From an uncultured Caryophanales bacterium (GTDB lineage Bacteria > Bacillota_I > Bacilli_A > RFN20 > CAG-826): a DNA stretch of 7,364 nucleotides. Every line of letters starts with the position of its first letter. The first letter of the stretch is position 1. A model generated the notes under the pieces. The model had not been told where the DNA came from. It ran no database searches and worked only from the letters and a program-made list of their open reading frames with translations. Shown here in pieces: positions 1 through 4,864 of this stretch. A program made the position numbers and the translations under genes. The stretch is from positions 1-7,364 of the forward strand of contig CAMKAQ010000039.1 in assembly GCA_946410525.1 (NCBI GenBank). Reading direction: 5' to 3'.

Positions 1-420
1 AAGAGCAAAGGCTGGCAGATCGCCATCACCGTTACCACCTCAGTCCTTATGCTCTTGGCCATCATCACCTACTTACTCCTTGGCTTCTACGTCCCATATT
101 ACGGATGGTCAGCCTGTTGGATCGTCATCCTCATCCCTATCATTATCGCTTCCATCCTTGAGGCCATCGAAAAGAGAAACCCAAACAAATTCGCCTTTCC
201 GGTTCTCATCGTGTGTGTCTACATCGCCTTAGGAATGTTCTTTGAATTATGGCACCCACTCTGGATACTCTTCCTTCTCATCCCTGTCTACTATGCCGCC
301 ATGTCGCCATTCAATAAGAAAGACGAAGATTGCTGCAAAGACGAAGAATGCTGCAGGAAAGAGAAGTACAAGAGCTCTGAAGACGAGGAAAGATACACAA
401 GTCACAAGCGCCGCCCATAA
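1..420 (+). CDS. C-terminal part of a multi-helix membrane protein with a Cys-rich tail (5' end outside window)
   Basis: The reading frame is open from base 1, so the start lies outside the window and the ATG at 49 is probably internal. The visible 139 residues hold four hydrophobic segments (about residues 7-29, 36-55, 64-82 and 86-100), followed by a charged cytoplasmic-type tail with two Cys pairs (CCKDEECC, residues 111-118). The two hairpins resemble each other: LLLGFYVPYYGWSACWIVIL around 25-44 and IALGMFFELWHPLWILFLLI around 75-94, suggesting an internal duplication. The element W-H-P-x-W-I-x-F-L-L-I-P is familiar from the C-terminal membrane part of many Bacillota XRE-type regulators, so the missing N-terminus could be a helix-turn-helix domain; this is inference. 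The gene ends on an intrinsic terminator whose loop contains its stop codon. The function is not recognised. Confidence 0.75.
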   Translation, partial: KSKGWQIAITVTTSVLMLLAIITYLLLGFYVPYYGWSACWIVILIPIIIASILEAIEKRNPNKFAFPVLIVCVYIALGMFFELWHPLWILFLLIPVYYAAMSPFNKKDEDCCKDEECCRKEKYKSSEDEERYTSHKRRP

Positions 421-435
421 GGGGGCGCTTTTTTT
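408..435 (+). terminator. Intrinsic terminator of the first membrane-protein gene
   Basis: The stem pairs GCGCC (408-412) with GGCGC (424-428) and CCC (414-416) with GGG (421-423), leaving G413 bulged, and is followed by seven T residues (429-435). The loop ATAA contains the TAA stop codon, so the hairpin begins inside the coding sequence. It should separate this gene from the exonuclease gene starting about 35-40 bases further on. Confidence 0.88.
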
Positions 436-459
436 ACCCCCTTCGAGAGGCCTTTTTCG

Positions 460-468
460 TGTTATCAT
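460..468 (+). promoter_or_regulatory. Extended -10 promoter of the exonuclease-recU unit
   Basis: TGT followed by TATCAT (463-468) is an extended -10 element with 5 of 6 matches to TATAAT. No good -35 box lies 16-18 bases upstream. Six bases separate the -10 box from the ATG at 475, so initiation at the usual distance would fall on the A of that ATG. No Shine-Dalgarno sequence is visible close to either possible start, which fits a leaderless transcript. The call comes from motif reading only. Confidence 0.5.
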
Positions 469-1200
469 ATGCCCATGAAAATTCTCGACCGCAAACTCAG
501 GAAAAAACGCACGCTCGTTTTTGTCGACCTTGAGGGAACGGGATATAGCCACGAGATGATCGAGATCGGCGCCTACTTAACCACCCTCAATGAGGATGGA
601 ACCATCAAGAAAGTCCACGCCCCGTTCAAGCGTTATGTCTTGGCCCATAACAGAATCGGCCATTTCGTCGAGAACATGACTGGCATCAGTGAGCAGCTTC
701 TCAAAAAAGAAGGCAGACCATTCGCCGAAGTCCTCCGTGATTTCCGCAAATACGTTGGCAAACATTGGGAAGATGCTCTTTTTGTTACCTTTGGTAACCA
801 TGACATGGTCATATTCCATAGGTCCTTAGAAGAGAATCCTGATGCGAGTGAGATCATCGTCAAATACATTACGAGGAACGATTTCGATTTCAGCGCTTTC
901 CTCGCTCCATATGTCCAAGACCAAAACGGCAATCCTCTTTCTCTTGCCAATTACCTCAAAGTCTTCCAGGTTCCTTTTGAAGGAAGGGCCCATGACGCTG
1001 TAGCGGATGCCTATAACCTCATGGATCTCTACAAAGCCGTCCTAGATAGACCTGATATCTTAGCGGAAGAGTACGGAAAGACCTTAACCCATTACCACCA
1101 CGCCCCAGCGCCTGTATCCAAAATCATCAAGAAACTCACAAGCGGCGAAGCCGTTAACCCAGAAGAATGGGACATTGCTGTCGCGGAGACTTTCAAATGA
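469..1200 (+). CDS. DEDDh-family 3'-5' exonuclease (DnaQ/PolC-epsilon-like)
   Basis: This 243-residue protein is a single-domain DEDDh exonuclease expected to remove nucleotides from 3' ends of DNA or RNA using two metal ions. All catalytic positions are visible: D20 and E22 in the Exo I motif (VDLEGTG), D112 in Exo II (FGNHDMV), and H175 with D180 in Exo III (HDAVADA). The nuclease fold ends near residue 195; a tail of about 45 residues follows with a His-rich patch (HYHH, 208-211) and a basic stretch (KIIKK). ATG codons at 469 and 475 are both possible; promoter spacing favours 475 (241 residues). The stop overlaps the recU start as ATGA, so the two nucleases are probably co-translated. Whether the substrate is DNA (proofreading or repair) or RNA cannot be told. 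The catalytic class is secure, the role is not. Confidence 0.88.
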   Translation: MPMKILDRKLRKKRTLVFVDLEGTGYSHEMIEIGAYLTTLNEDGTIKKVHAPFKRYVLAHNRIGHFVENMTGISEQLLKKEGRPFAEVLRDFRKYVGKHWEDALFVTFGNHDMVIFHRSLEENPDASEIIVKYITRNDFDFSAFLAPYVQDQNGNPLSLANYLKVFQVPFEGRAHDAVADAYNLMDLYKAVLDRPDILAEEYGKTLTHYHHAPAPVSKIIKKLTSGEAVNPEEWDIAVAETFK

Positions 1201-1796
1201 CAATCAAGTACCCTGCCGGAGTCAAAGCCCCTACTGCTCCTTTGAAGGCTAAGAAACCTGTCAAAGCCAAGAAGCATATTTTAAGTGCGGCAAACCGCGG
1301 CATGGTCCTTGAGAACGAGCTCAACGATTCCTGCTTATACTATAGAGAAAAAGGGATGGCTCTTATTTATAAGAGGCCAACCCCAATCAATATCGTCAAA
1401 GTCGATTATTCACACGGGGCCACAATCACCCAAGCGTATTTCGAAACCCAGTCCACGACCGACTATAACGGAGTCTATAAAGGAAAGTATTTGGACTTTG
1501 AGGCCAAGAGCACGAAGTCAAAGACTTCTCTTCCTTTGAATAACATCGCTCCACAACAAGTCGATCATCTTGAAGAAGTTATTCGCCAAGGTGGAATCGC
1601 TTTCTTCATCATCTCCATCGACTTACTCCATGAAGTCTATTTGATCGACGCGAAATACATCTGCGAGTTCTATAGAAGCAAACCTCGCGCATCTATTCCT
1701 GTGTCTGAGATCAAAGAGAAAGGTCACCTCATCAAAGAAGGATATCATCCACGTTTGGATTTCTTGCCTTTGGTGGATGAGTTGTACTTGCAATAA
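1197..1796 (+). CDS. recU: Holliday junction resolvase RecU
   Basis: RecU is the Bacillota resolvase that cuts four-way junctions during recombinational repair and chromosome segregation, and in Bacillus also modulates RecA. The 199-residue product matches B. subtilis RecU along its length as recalled: RGM-LE (34-39), RPTPINIV (60-67), the nuclease core TTDYNG (87-92, D89) and DFEAK (100-104, E102 and K104), NNIAPQQVDH (115-124) and the terminal GYHPRLDFL block (182-190). The ATG at 1197 is chosen because it forms an ATGA overlap with the exonuclease stop and gives the family-type MTIKYPAG start; an in-frame ATG at 1167 lies inside the exonuclease gene. The 3' end overlaps the convergent nth gene by 52 bp. 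In many Bacillota recU sits with ponA; here no penicillin-binding protein gene is adjacent and an exonuclease is the partner. Confidence 0.97.
   Translation: MTIKYPAGVKAPTAPLKAKKPVKAKKHILSAANRGMVLENELNDSCLYYREKGMALIYKRPTPINIVKVDYSHGATITQAYFETQSTTDYNGVYKGKYLDFEAKSTKSKTSLPLNNIAPQQVDHLEEVIRQGGIAFFIISIDLLHEVYLIDAKYICEFYRSKPRASIPVSEIKEKGHLIKEGYHPRLDFLPLVDELYLQ
1745..1796. other. 52-bp convergent coding overlap of recU and nth
   Basis: The plus strand encodes the last 16 residues of RecU plus its stop, including part of the conserved PR-D block. The minus strand encodes the last 16 residues of Nth plus its stop, beginning Y203-C204, where C204 is the fourth cluster ligand. Both frames have clean stops (TAA ending at 1796; TGA ending at 1745), and both proteins keep family-typical length, so the overlap appears genuine. 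Confidence 0.9.
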
Positions 1797-2401
1797 ACCG
1801 CTAGAGGGCAACCCTCGCAAGCTGGTCTTTGGGCAGAGCATTTGGTTCTCCCAAAGTTGATAAACGAATGATGTACAAAAGAGTGTTCCTCATAAGGGAA
1901 CGCTTTTTCTAATTTGCGCTCAATCACGCTAAATTCGTCATTTTCCCCTGCAAAACCCAAACGAATTGCGATTCTTCTTACGTGAGTGTCCACTGGAATG
2001 ACTTGCTCTCCCCTTCTTTCGAGAAGGAAAACTCCAGCGGTTTTGATACCTACTCCAGGAAGAGATGTGAGGGTCTTTTTGTCATTTGGGATTACGCTGT
2101 TATACTCGCTAGCCATAACCTTGCCGAGAGCGTTGATGTTCTTCGCTTTGTTGTGATAGAGACCTAAGGTCTTAATATCATTTTCGATCTCTTCGATTGA
2201 GGCTTTCCCTAGGGATTCGAAATCTGGAAAGTGTTTGAAGAGAGCCGGGGTGACTTTGTTGACACTCTTATCGGTGGTTTGGGCACTCAAAATGATTGAT
2301 ACCAAACATTCGTAGTCATTAGAAAAATCTAATGCCGTCTTGGCGTCATCATAGTTATCGTGGAGGTAGCTAAGAATAGCGGCTACCTTTTCGTTTTTCA
2401 T
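1745..2401 (-). CDS. nth: Endonuclease III (DNA glycosylase/AP lyase)
   Basis: Nth excises oxidised pyrimidines and cleaves the abasic site in base excision repair. The 218-residue protein carries the helix-hairpin-helix LPGVGIKTAG (114-123) with catalytic K120, the catalytic D138 in PVDTHV, and a [4Fe-4S] cluster loop C188-x6-C195-x2-C198-x5-C204, the canonical spacing. K120 and D138 even share the E. coli numbering. The start is the ATG at 2401, which overlaps the dnaD stop by one base (TAATG); the frame is open further upstream, but that part lies inside dnaD. The dnaD-nth pairing is classic for Bacilli. The last 16 codons plus the stop lie opposite the recU 3' end, and the codon for C204 is inside that overlap. 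A Lys/Ser-rich tail (residues 208-218) follows the cluster. Confidence 0.97.
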   Translation of the reverse strand: MKNEKVAAILSYLHDNYDDAKTALDFSNDYECLVSIILSAQTTDKSVNKVTPALFKHFPDFESLGKASIEEIENDIKTLGLYHNKAKNINALGKVMASEYNSVIPNDKKTLTSLPGVGIKTAGVFLLERRGEQVIPVDTHVRRIAIRLGFAGENDEFSVIERKLEKAFPYEEHSFVHHSFINFGRTKCSAQRPACEGCPLAVYCKYNSSTKGKKSKRG

Positions 2402-3051
2402 TATTTGCTGCCCCAGAGGTCTTTGGCGATCGCGATGGTCGCCTCGATATCTTTGTCCCAAGTGTCGCTTACAGCGCTGCTTCCTTCCTTAAGGATGTCC
2501 TGGGCTTTTCTTGCGCTCTTAAGGGTTTTCTCAATGGCTCTAATCGATTTCTTACCGGATTTGAGAGTGTCGAGGAGAGCGTTCTTGATCTCATCAAGGG
2601 TGTATCTGGCATCAAGCCATTCGTTGATGGTGCTTTGCTCTAATGGGGAAAGGCTGCGGTTAAGATGTCCTTCAAAGAAGGAATGGATCTCTGAGAGGGC
2701 CTTTTCCCTTGTCTTGTCAGTGAGTTTGCTGGCCTCACGGTCCATGGTCTCTTTAAAGAGGGCGTACACCTTGTCTTTGAGATTGCTCAAAGAGACGGTG
2801 AGCTTGCCTTCGACCGTGTCGTAAGTAAGATAGTTCTTTTTGACGAGTTCTGTGAGGTCTTTATCGATGTCGGCAGGTTTGAGATTCATCTTGAGGGCGA
2901 GCATGTCGCTGTTGATGAAGGTGTTCCCCTGTTCGATAAGGTGATCGATCATGAGGATGACGGAAAGTTCTTCTTCGGTGAGACCAAGTCTCTTGTAGCA
3001 ATCCAAAAGAACGTAATGGAAGCTGACTGCATTCAAATACGGATTCTTCAT
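2401..3051 (-). CDS. dnaD: DnaD-family replication initiation/restart protein
   Basis: DnaD works in Bacillota with DnaA, DnaB and PriA to load the replicative helicase at oriC and at stalled forks. From the ATG at 3051 the product has 216 residues. The N-terminal winged-helix region (about 5-75) begins with FHYVLLDCYKRLGLTEEELS, matching the HYKQLGLNETEL part of B. subtilis DnaD. The C-terminal DDBH2-type helical domain (about 120-190) contains FFEGHLNRSLSPLEQSTINE, matching FEEEFARPLSPLE. I chose 3051 over an in-frame TTG at 3066 because AAAGGA lies five bases upstream of it (3062-3057) and the ATG forms an ATGA overlap with the preceding gene's stop. It lies in one unit with cca and nth. 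The C-terminus (from about 195) is the least conserved part and may bind DNA; that is family-based inference. Confidence 0.92.
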   Translation of the reverse strand: MKNPYLNAVSFHYVLLDCYKRLGLTEEELSVILMIDHLIEQGNTFINSDMLALKMNLKPADIDKDLTELVKKNYLTYDTVEGKLTVSLSNLKDKVYALFKETMDREASKLTDKTREKALSEIHSFFEGHLNRSLSPLEQSTINEWLDARYTLDEIKNALLDTLKSGKKSIRAIEKTLKSARKAQDILKEGSSAVSDTWDKDIEATIAIAKDLWGSK

Positions 3052-3665
3052 AACGTTCCTTTCCAACCTTTCCTTTCCTCTTCTTTAAGTTTCTCTGGGT
3101 TCAATTTCTCAAGCAAATCACGCTTAGATTTGATTGCTTGCAGGGTTTTTTCTTCGATTTCGAAGCCTAGCGATTTTGCAAACCTCTCGGCTCTTGCGAT
3201 TCGTAACGGGTCTTCCTCAATTCGCTTAACCGGGTCTCCGATGAAGCGGATTAGCTTCTTCTTGAGGTCCTCTTGGCCGCTAGAGAAATCGATGACCTTA
3301 TATTCTTCATCGAGATACATCGCGTTAATCGTGAAGTCCCTTCTTACGTAATCGAGCTTAGGGTCTTTCACGAATGTCACCTTTGAAGGATGTCGGGAAT
3401 CATTATATTCCCCTTCTTGCCTCAAAGTCGTGATATCGATGTGTTTTCCCTTATAGGGATAACGAACTGCGCCGAACTTCTTGAAGGTGAAATCCGCCTC
3501 AGGGATGAACTTCATCTCTTCTTCTGGAGTCGCGTCTGTGACGAAGTCGAGGTCAGTTATCTCTTTTCCCAAAAGAAAATCCCTGACGGTGCCACCTACG
3601 ACATAGAGGTGAAAGCCGTTTTTGCTGAAAACATCTTTTAGGAAATCGAAGGCTTCAATTCTCAT
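3048..3665 (-). CDS. cca: Short class II tRNA nucleotidyltransferase (CCA-adding/poly(A) polymerase family), head-neck only
   Basis: The family adds or repairs the 3' CCA end of tRNA. Class II signatures are visible in order: motif A GGTVRDFLLG (24-33) with catalytic DLD (D38, D40), D77 in HIDITTLR, motif B RRDFTINAM (108-116), a motif C-like DFSSGQEDL (126-134), motif D EDPLRIARAERFA (151-163) and a motif E-like region EKLKEEE (191-197). The protein then stops at residue 205, whereas Bacillus-type enzymes have about 400 residues with body and tail domains that hold the tRNA. No frameshift explains this: dnaD starts immediately with an ATGA overlap, and the final codons form its ribosome binding site. 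It may be a natural minimal enzyme, one that needs a partner, or a specialised nucleotidyltransferase. Family membership is secure and CCA addition is probable only. A promoter with TTAACA and TAGAAT boxes places the start at the ATG without leader. Confidence 0.88.
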   Translation of the reverse strand: MRIEAFDFLKDVFSKNGFHLYVVGGTVRDFLLGKEITDLDFVTDATPEEEMKFIPEADFTFKKFGAVRYPYKGKHIDITTLRQEGEYNDSRHPSKVTFVKDPKLDYVRRDFTINAMYLDEEYKVIDFSSGQEDLKKKLIRFIGDPVKRIEEDPLRIARAERFAKSLGFEIEEKTLQAIKSKRDLLEKLNPEKLKEEERKGWKGTL

Positions 3666-3671
3666 AAGGGA

Positions 3672-3700
3672 ATTCTATCCTATAACACAAAAAGTGTTAA
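3672..3700 (-). promoter_or_regulatory. Promoter of the cca-dnaD-nth unit, leaderless geometry
   Basis: On the minus strand TTAACA (3700-3695) and TAGAAT (3677-3672) each match consensus at 5 of 6 positions, separated by 17 bases. Six bases lie between the -10 box and the ATG at 3665, so the expected start site is the A of the start codon. No Shine-Dalgarno sequence would fit in the transcript. Confidence 0.65.
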
Positions 3701-3703
3701 AGG
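3679..3703. promoter_or_regulatory. Palindrome inside the cca promoter (candidate operator)
   Basis: TAACAC-AAAAA-GTGTTA (3683-3699) is a perfect 6-5-6 inverted repeat. It extends to 25 bp through CCT (3679-3681) and AGG (3701-3703) with one mismatched pair. It covers the -35 box and the spacer, where a repressor would block polymerase. No T-run with a G+C-rich stem is present, so a terminator is unlikely. Confidence 0.4.
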
Positions 3704-3732
3704 CAATTGTTCCCTGAAAAAAGCGATTGGGT

Positions 3733-4200
3733 TTATTTAATTATTTTCCTGATCTCCTCAATAGGGGCGTCGCCTGGGAGGATAAGCCAATCGCCTTTCT
3801 CACCAAGAACAATATAAAAACCCTTATGTTCAACAACGCCCTTAGGGGTCATGGTCTTTTTTAACTCAGAAAATCTAGGCGGATAAGCGTCTCTCTCACA
3901 CTCAGCGTAGATACGTCCGTCCTCGGTAATTGACATACTGCATTTGCCGTAAATATATGCGCCACCATTCATTTTTACTTTAAAAGCCATGATTCCTACA
4001 AACGGAGTCAAAACTGCATAGCCAATCAAAGGATAGAGTCCTGAAGGCCACTTATACACAAAAGAAAAAGCGGATATTACCCCTACCGCAAGATAAAGGG
4101 CAAGCAGGATAAAGAAAAGCAGCACTAGCCATCTTCTCTGCCATCGCCCAATTCTCACAAAGTCTTTTGGTGATAGCTCATATTTAAACGTGTTATCCAT
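3733..4200 (-). CDS. YcxB-like two-helix membrane protein
   Basis: The 155-residue protein begins with a polar segment (FKYELSPKDFVRIGRWQRRW, residues 5-24), has two hydrophobic helices (about 24-46 and 54-74), then a soluble beta-rich domain (about 78-155) ending in FYIVLGEKGDWLILP (128-142) and a short helix. This architecture (opening ELSPKDFVR-like, two membrane helices, PH-like domain with a late aromatic and ILP strand) resembles the YcxB-like family of Bacillota, whose function is unknown. The start is the ATG at 4200 with GGAG (4214-4211) ten bases and GAGG (4209-4206) five bases upstream. It appears to be a single-gene unit between hup and cca. No clear intrinsic terminator follows its stop, so some readthrough into cca is possible. 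The family call is moderate; no biochemical role can be given. Confidence 0.7.
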   Translation of the reverse strand: MDNTFKYELSPKDFVRIGRWQRRWLVLLFFILLALYLAVGVISAFSFVYKWPSGLYPLIGYAVLTPFVGIMAFKVKMNGGAYIYGKCSMSITEDGRIYAECERDAYPPRFSELKKTMTPKGVVEHKGFYIVLGEKGDWLILPGDAPIEEIRKIIK

Positions 4201-4220
4201 TACAGCCTCGCTCCAAGAAG

Positions 4221-4244
4221 ATCATATAACTTTCTAAGAAAGTT
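4221..4244 (-). promoter_or_regulatory. -10 box and abutting 17-bp perfect palindrome upstream of the YcxB-like gene
   Basis: AACTTTCTAAGAAAGTT (4228-4244) is a perfect 8-1-8 palindrome. On the minus strand it is followed one base later by TATGAT (4226-4221), a 5 of 6 match to the -10 consensus, 20 bases before the ATG at 4200. The palindrome sits where the -10/-35 spacer would be, as for a repressor operator. A convincing -35 box was not found. Confidence 0.4.
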
Positions 4245-4299
4245 TCCGGGACATATCCTAGCAAAAGCAAAGAAAGCAAATCAAGAGACTAGGGCAAAT

Positions 4300-4322
4300 A
4301 AAAAGGCGACCCGAAGGTCGCC
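4300..4322 (-). terminator. Intrinsic terminator of hup with UUCG loop
   Basis: On the minus strand a perfect 7-bp stem, GGCGACC (4322-4316) with GGTCGCC (4311-4305), closes a TTCG tetraloop with a C-G pair, the very stable cUUCGg form. TTTTT (4304-4300) follows directly. It lies 19 bases after the hup stop. Confidence 0.95.
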
Positions 4323-4341
4323 TAGATGTCATTAGAAATTC

Positions 4342-4614
4342 TTAGTTGAGTTTCTCTTTGAAGGCTTTGGAGACCTTGAAAGCGACGGTGTTGGAAGCTG
4401 GGATCTTGATCTTCTTCTGGTTGGATGGGTTGGTTCCCTCGCGGGCAGCGCGGGCTTTCTTTGAGAAGATACCGAAGCCAGAAAGTTTGACTTCTTCACC
4501 TTTAACAACAGCGGCTTCGATGACTTCGAGAACGGCGTCAACGGCAGCTTCTGCGTCTCTCTTCGAGAGTTCGGCCTTTTCGGCAACAGCTTCGACTAAT
4601 TCAGCTTTATTCAT
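4342..4614 (-). CDS. hup: HU-family nucleoid DNA-binding protein
   Basis: HU is a small dimeric protein that bends DNA and compacts the nucleoid. The 90-residue length is standard. The N-terminal helices begin MNKAELVEAVAEKAELSKRD, followed by the SGFGIF core (45-50) and the DNA-binding beta arm ending in IPASNTVAFKVSKAFKEKL. In the arm tip the usual GRNP is GTNP (60-63): the intercalating proline is kept but the preceding arginine is threonine, and the usual TG turn after it is replaced by SNQ. The start is supported by AGGAGG (4629-4624) nine bases upstream. It has its own promoter and a strong terminator, so it is probably monocistronic and highly expressed. HU rather than IHF is favoured by lineage and arm sequence. 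Confidence 0.96.
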   Translation of the reverse strand: MNKAELVEAVAEKAELSKRDAEAAVDAVLEVIEAAVVKGEEVKLSGFGIFSKKARAAREGTNPSNQKKIKIPASNTVAFKVSKAFKEKLN

Positions 4615-4864
4615 TGGGACATTCCTCCTTTGCTAAATGGTCATAAAAAAAGTAACACCTTTTTCTTTCTTTGACAAGAACAAAAAGTCATTATTCATTC
4701 GATACCATCGGCTTTTTTGACAAATTAGTAGATATTTGGTGAAAGGGCTTTCATTCTTTACAATGTTCAAAAGTGAGCATTCATCGAGCTTTTTCGCCTA
4801 AAAAACGACTAAAAGTGGCATCGTTGCTATATTTACTTTTTTCCAAGAAGAAAGTTAGAAAAAG
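4615..4864. other. AT-rich intergenic stretch between der and hup
   Basis: These 250 bases hold the hup promoter and ribosome binding site at the hup end. The rest has no supportable open frame, tRNA or G+C-rich hairpin. The repeated motif CTTTYTTTGACAA appears twice on the plus strand (near 4667 and 4713). A possible plus-strand promoter (TTGGTG at 4736-4741, TACAAT at 4759-4764, 17-base spacer) points toward the end of der. No intrinsic terminator is obvious after der. Confidence 0.6.
4649..4677 (-). promoter_or_regulatory. Candidate hup promoter
   Basis: On the minus strand TTGTCA (4677-4672) matches the -35 consensus at 5 of 6 positions. A 17-base spacer ends in TGT, and TACTTT (4654-4649) follows as a weaker extended -10 box. 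This leaves a leader of roughly 25-30 bases with the AGGAGG ribosome binding site. A second TTGTCA lies 46 bases further upstream, but I found no convincing -10 box for it. Confidence 0.5.

Noticed and set aside
247..552. 101-codon minus-strand open frame across the first gene and the exonuclease start
   Set aside because: It crosses a plus-strand terminator and promoter and is opposite two better supported coding regions.
1167..1196. Upstream ATG for recU
   Set aside because: It would add ten residues read from exonuclease coding sequence; the ATGA start at 1197 fits the RecU family start.
2402..2461. Upstream extension of nth by 20 residues
   Set aside because: The extra codons are out-of-frame dnaD sequence; the ATG at 2401 overlaps the dnaD stop and gives the standard Nth N-terminus.
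2360..2824. 154-codon plus-strand open frame opposite dnaD
   Set aside because: It lies entirely opposite dnaD and the nth start, has a Leu/Ser-rich composition typical of an antisense shadow, and has no ribosome binding site.
3040..3070. Frameshift as the cause of the short nucleotidyltransferase
   Set aside because: The sequence after the stop is dnaD from its first codon, with no body-domain coding in any frame, so a lost frame cannot restore the missing half.
4736..4764. Plus-strand promoter in the der-hup gap
   Set aside because: TTGGTG and TACAAT are well spaced, but nothing coding or structured follows before the antisense end of der; listed only as a possibility in the intergenic entry.
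4615..4864. Riboswitch or small RNA upstream of hup
   Set aside because: Only weak AU-rich stems are present (for example AACGA/TCGTT near 4803-4826); there is no recognisable conserved core and no terminator.
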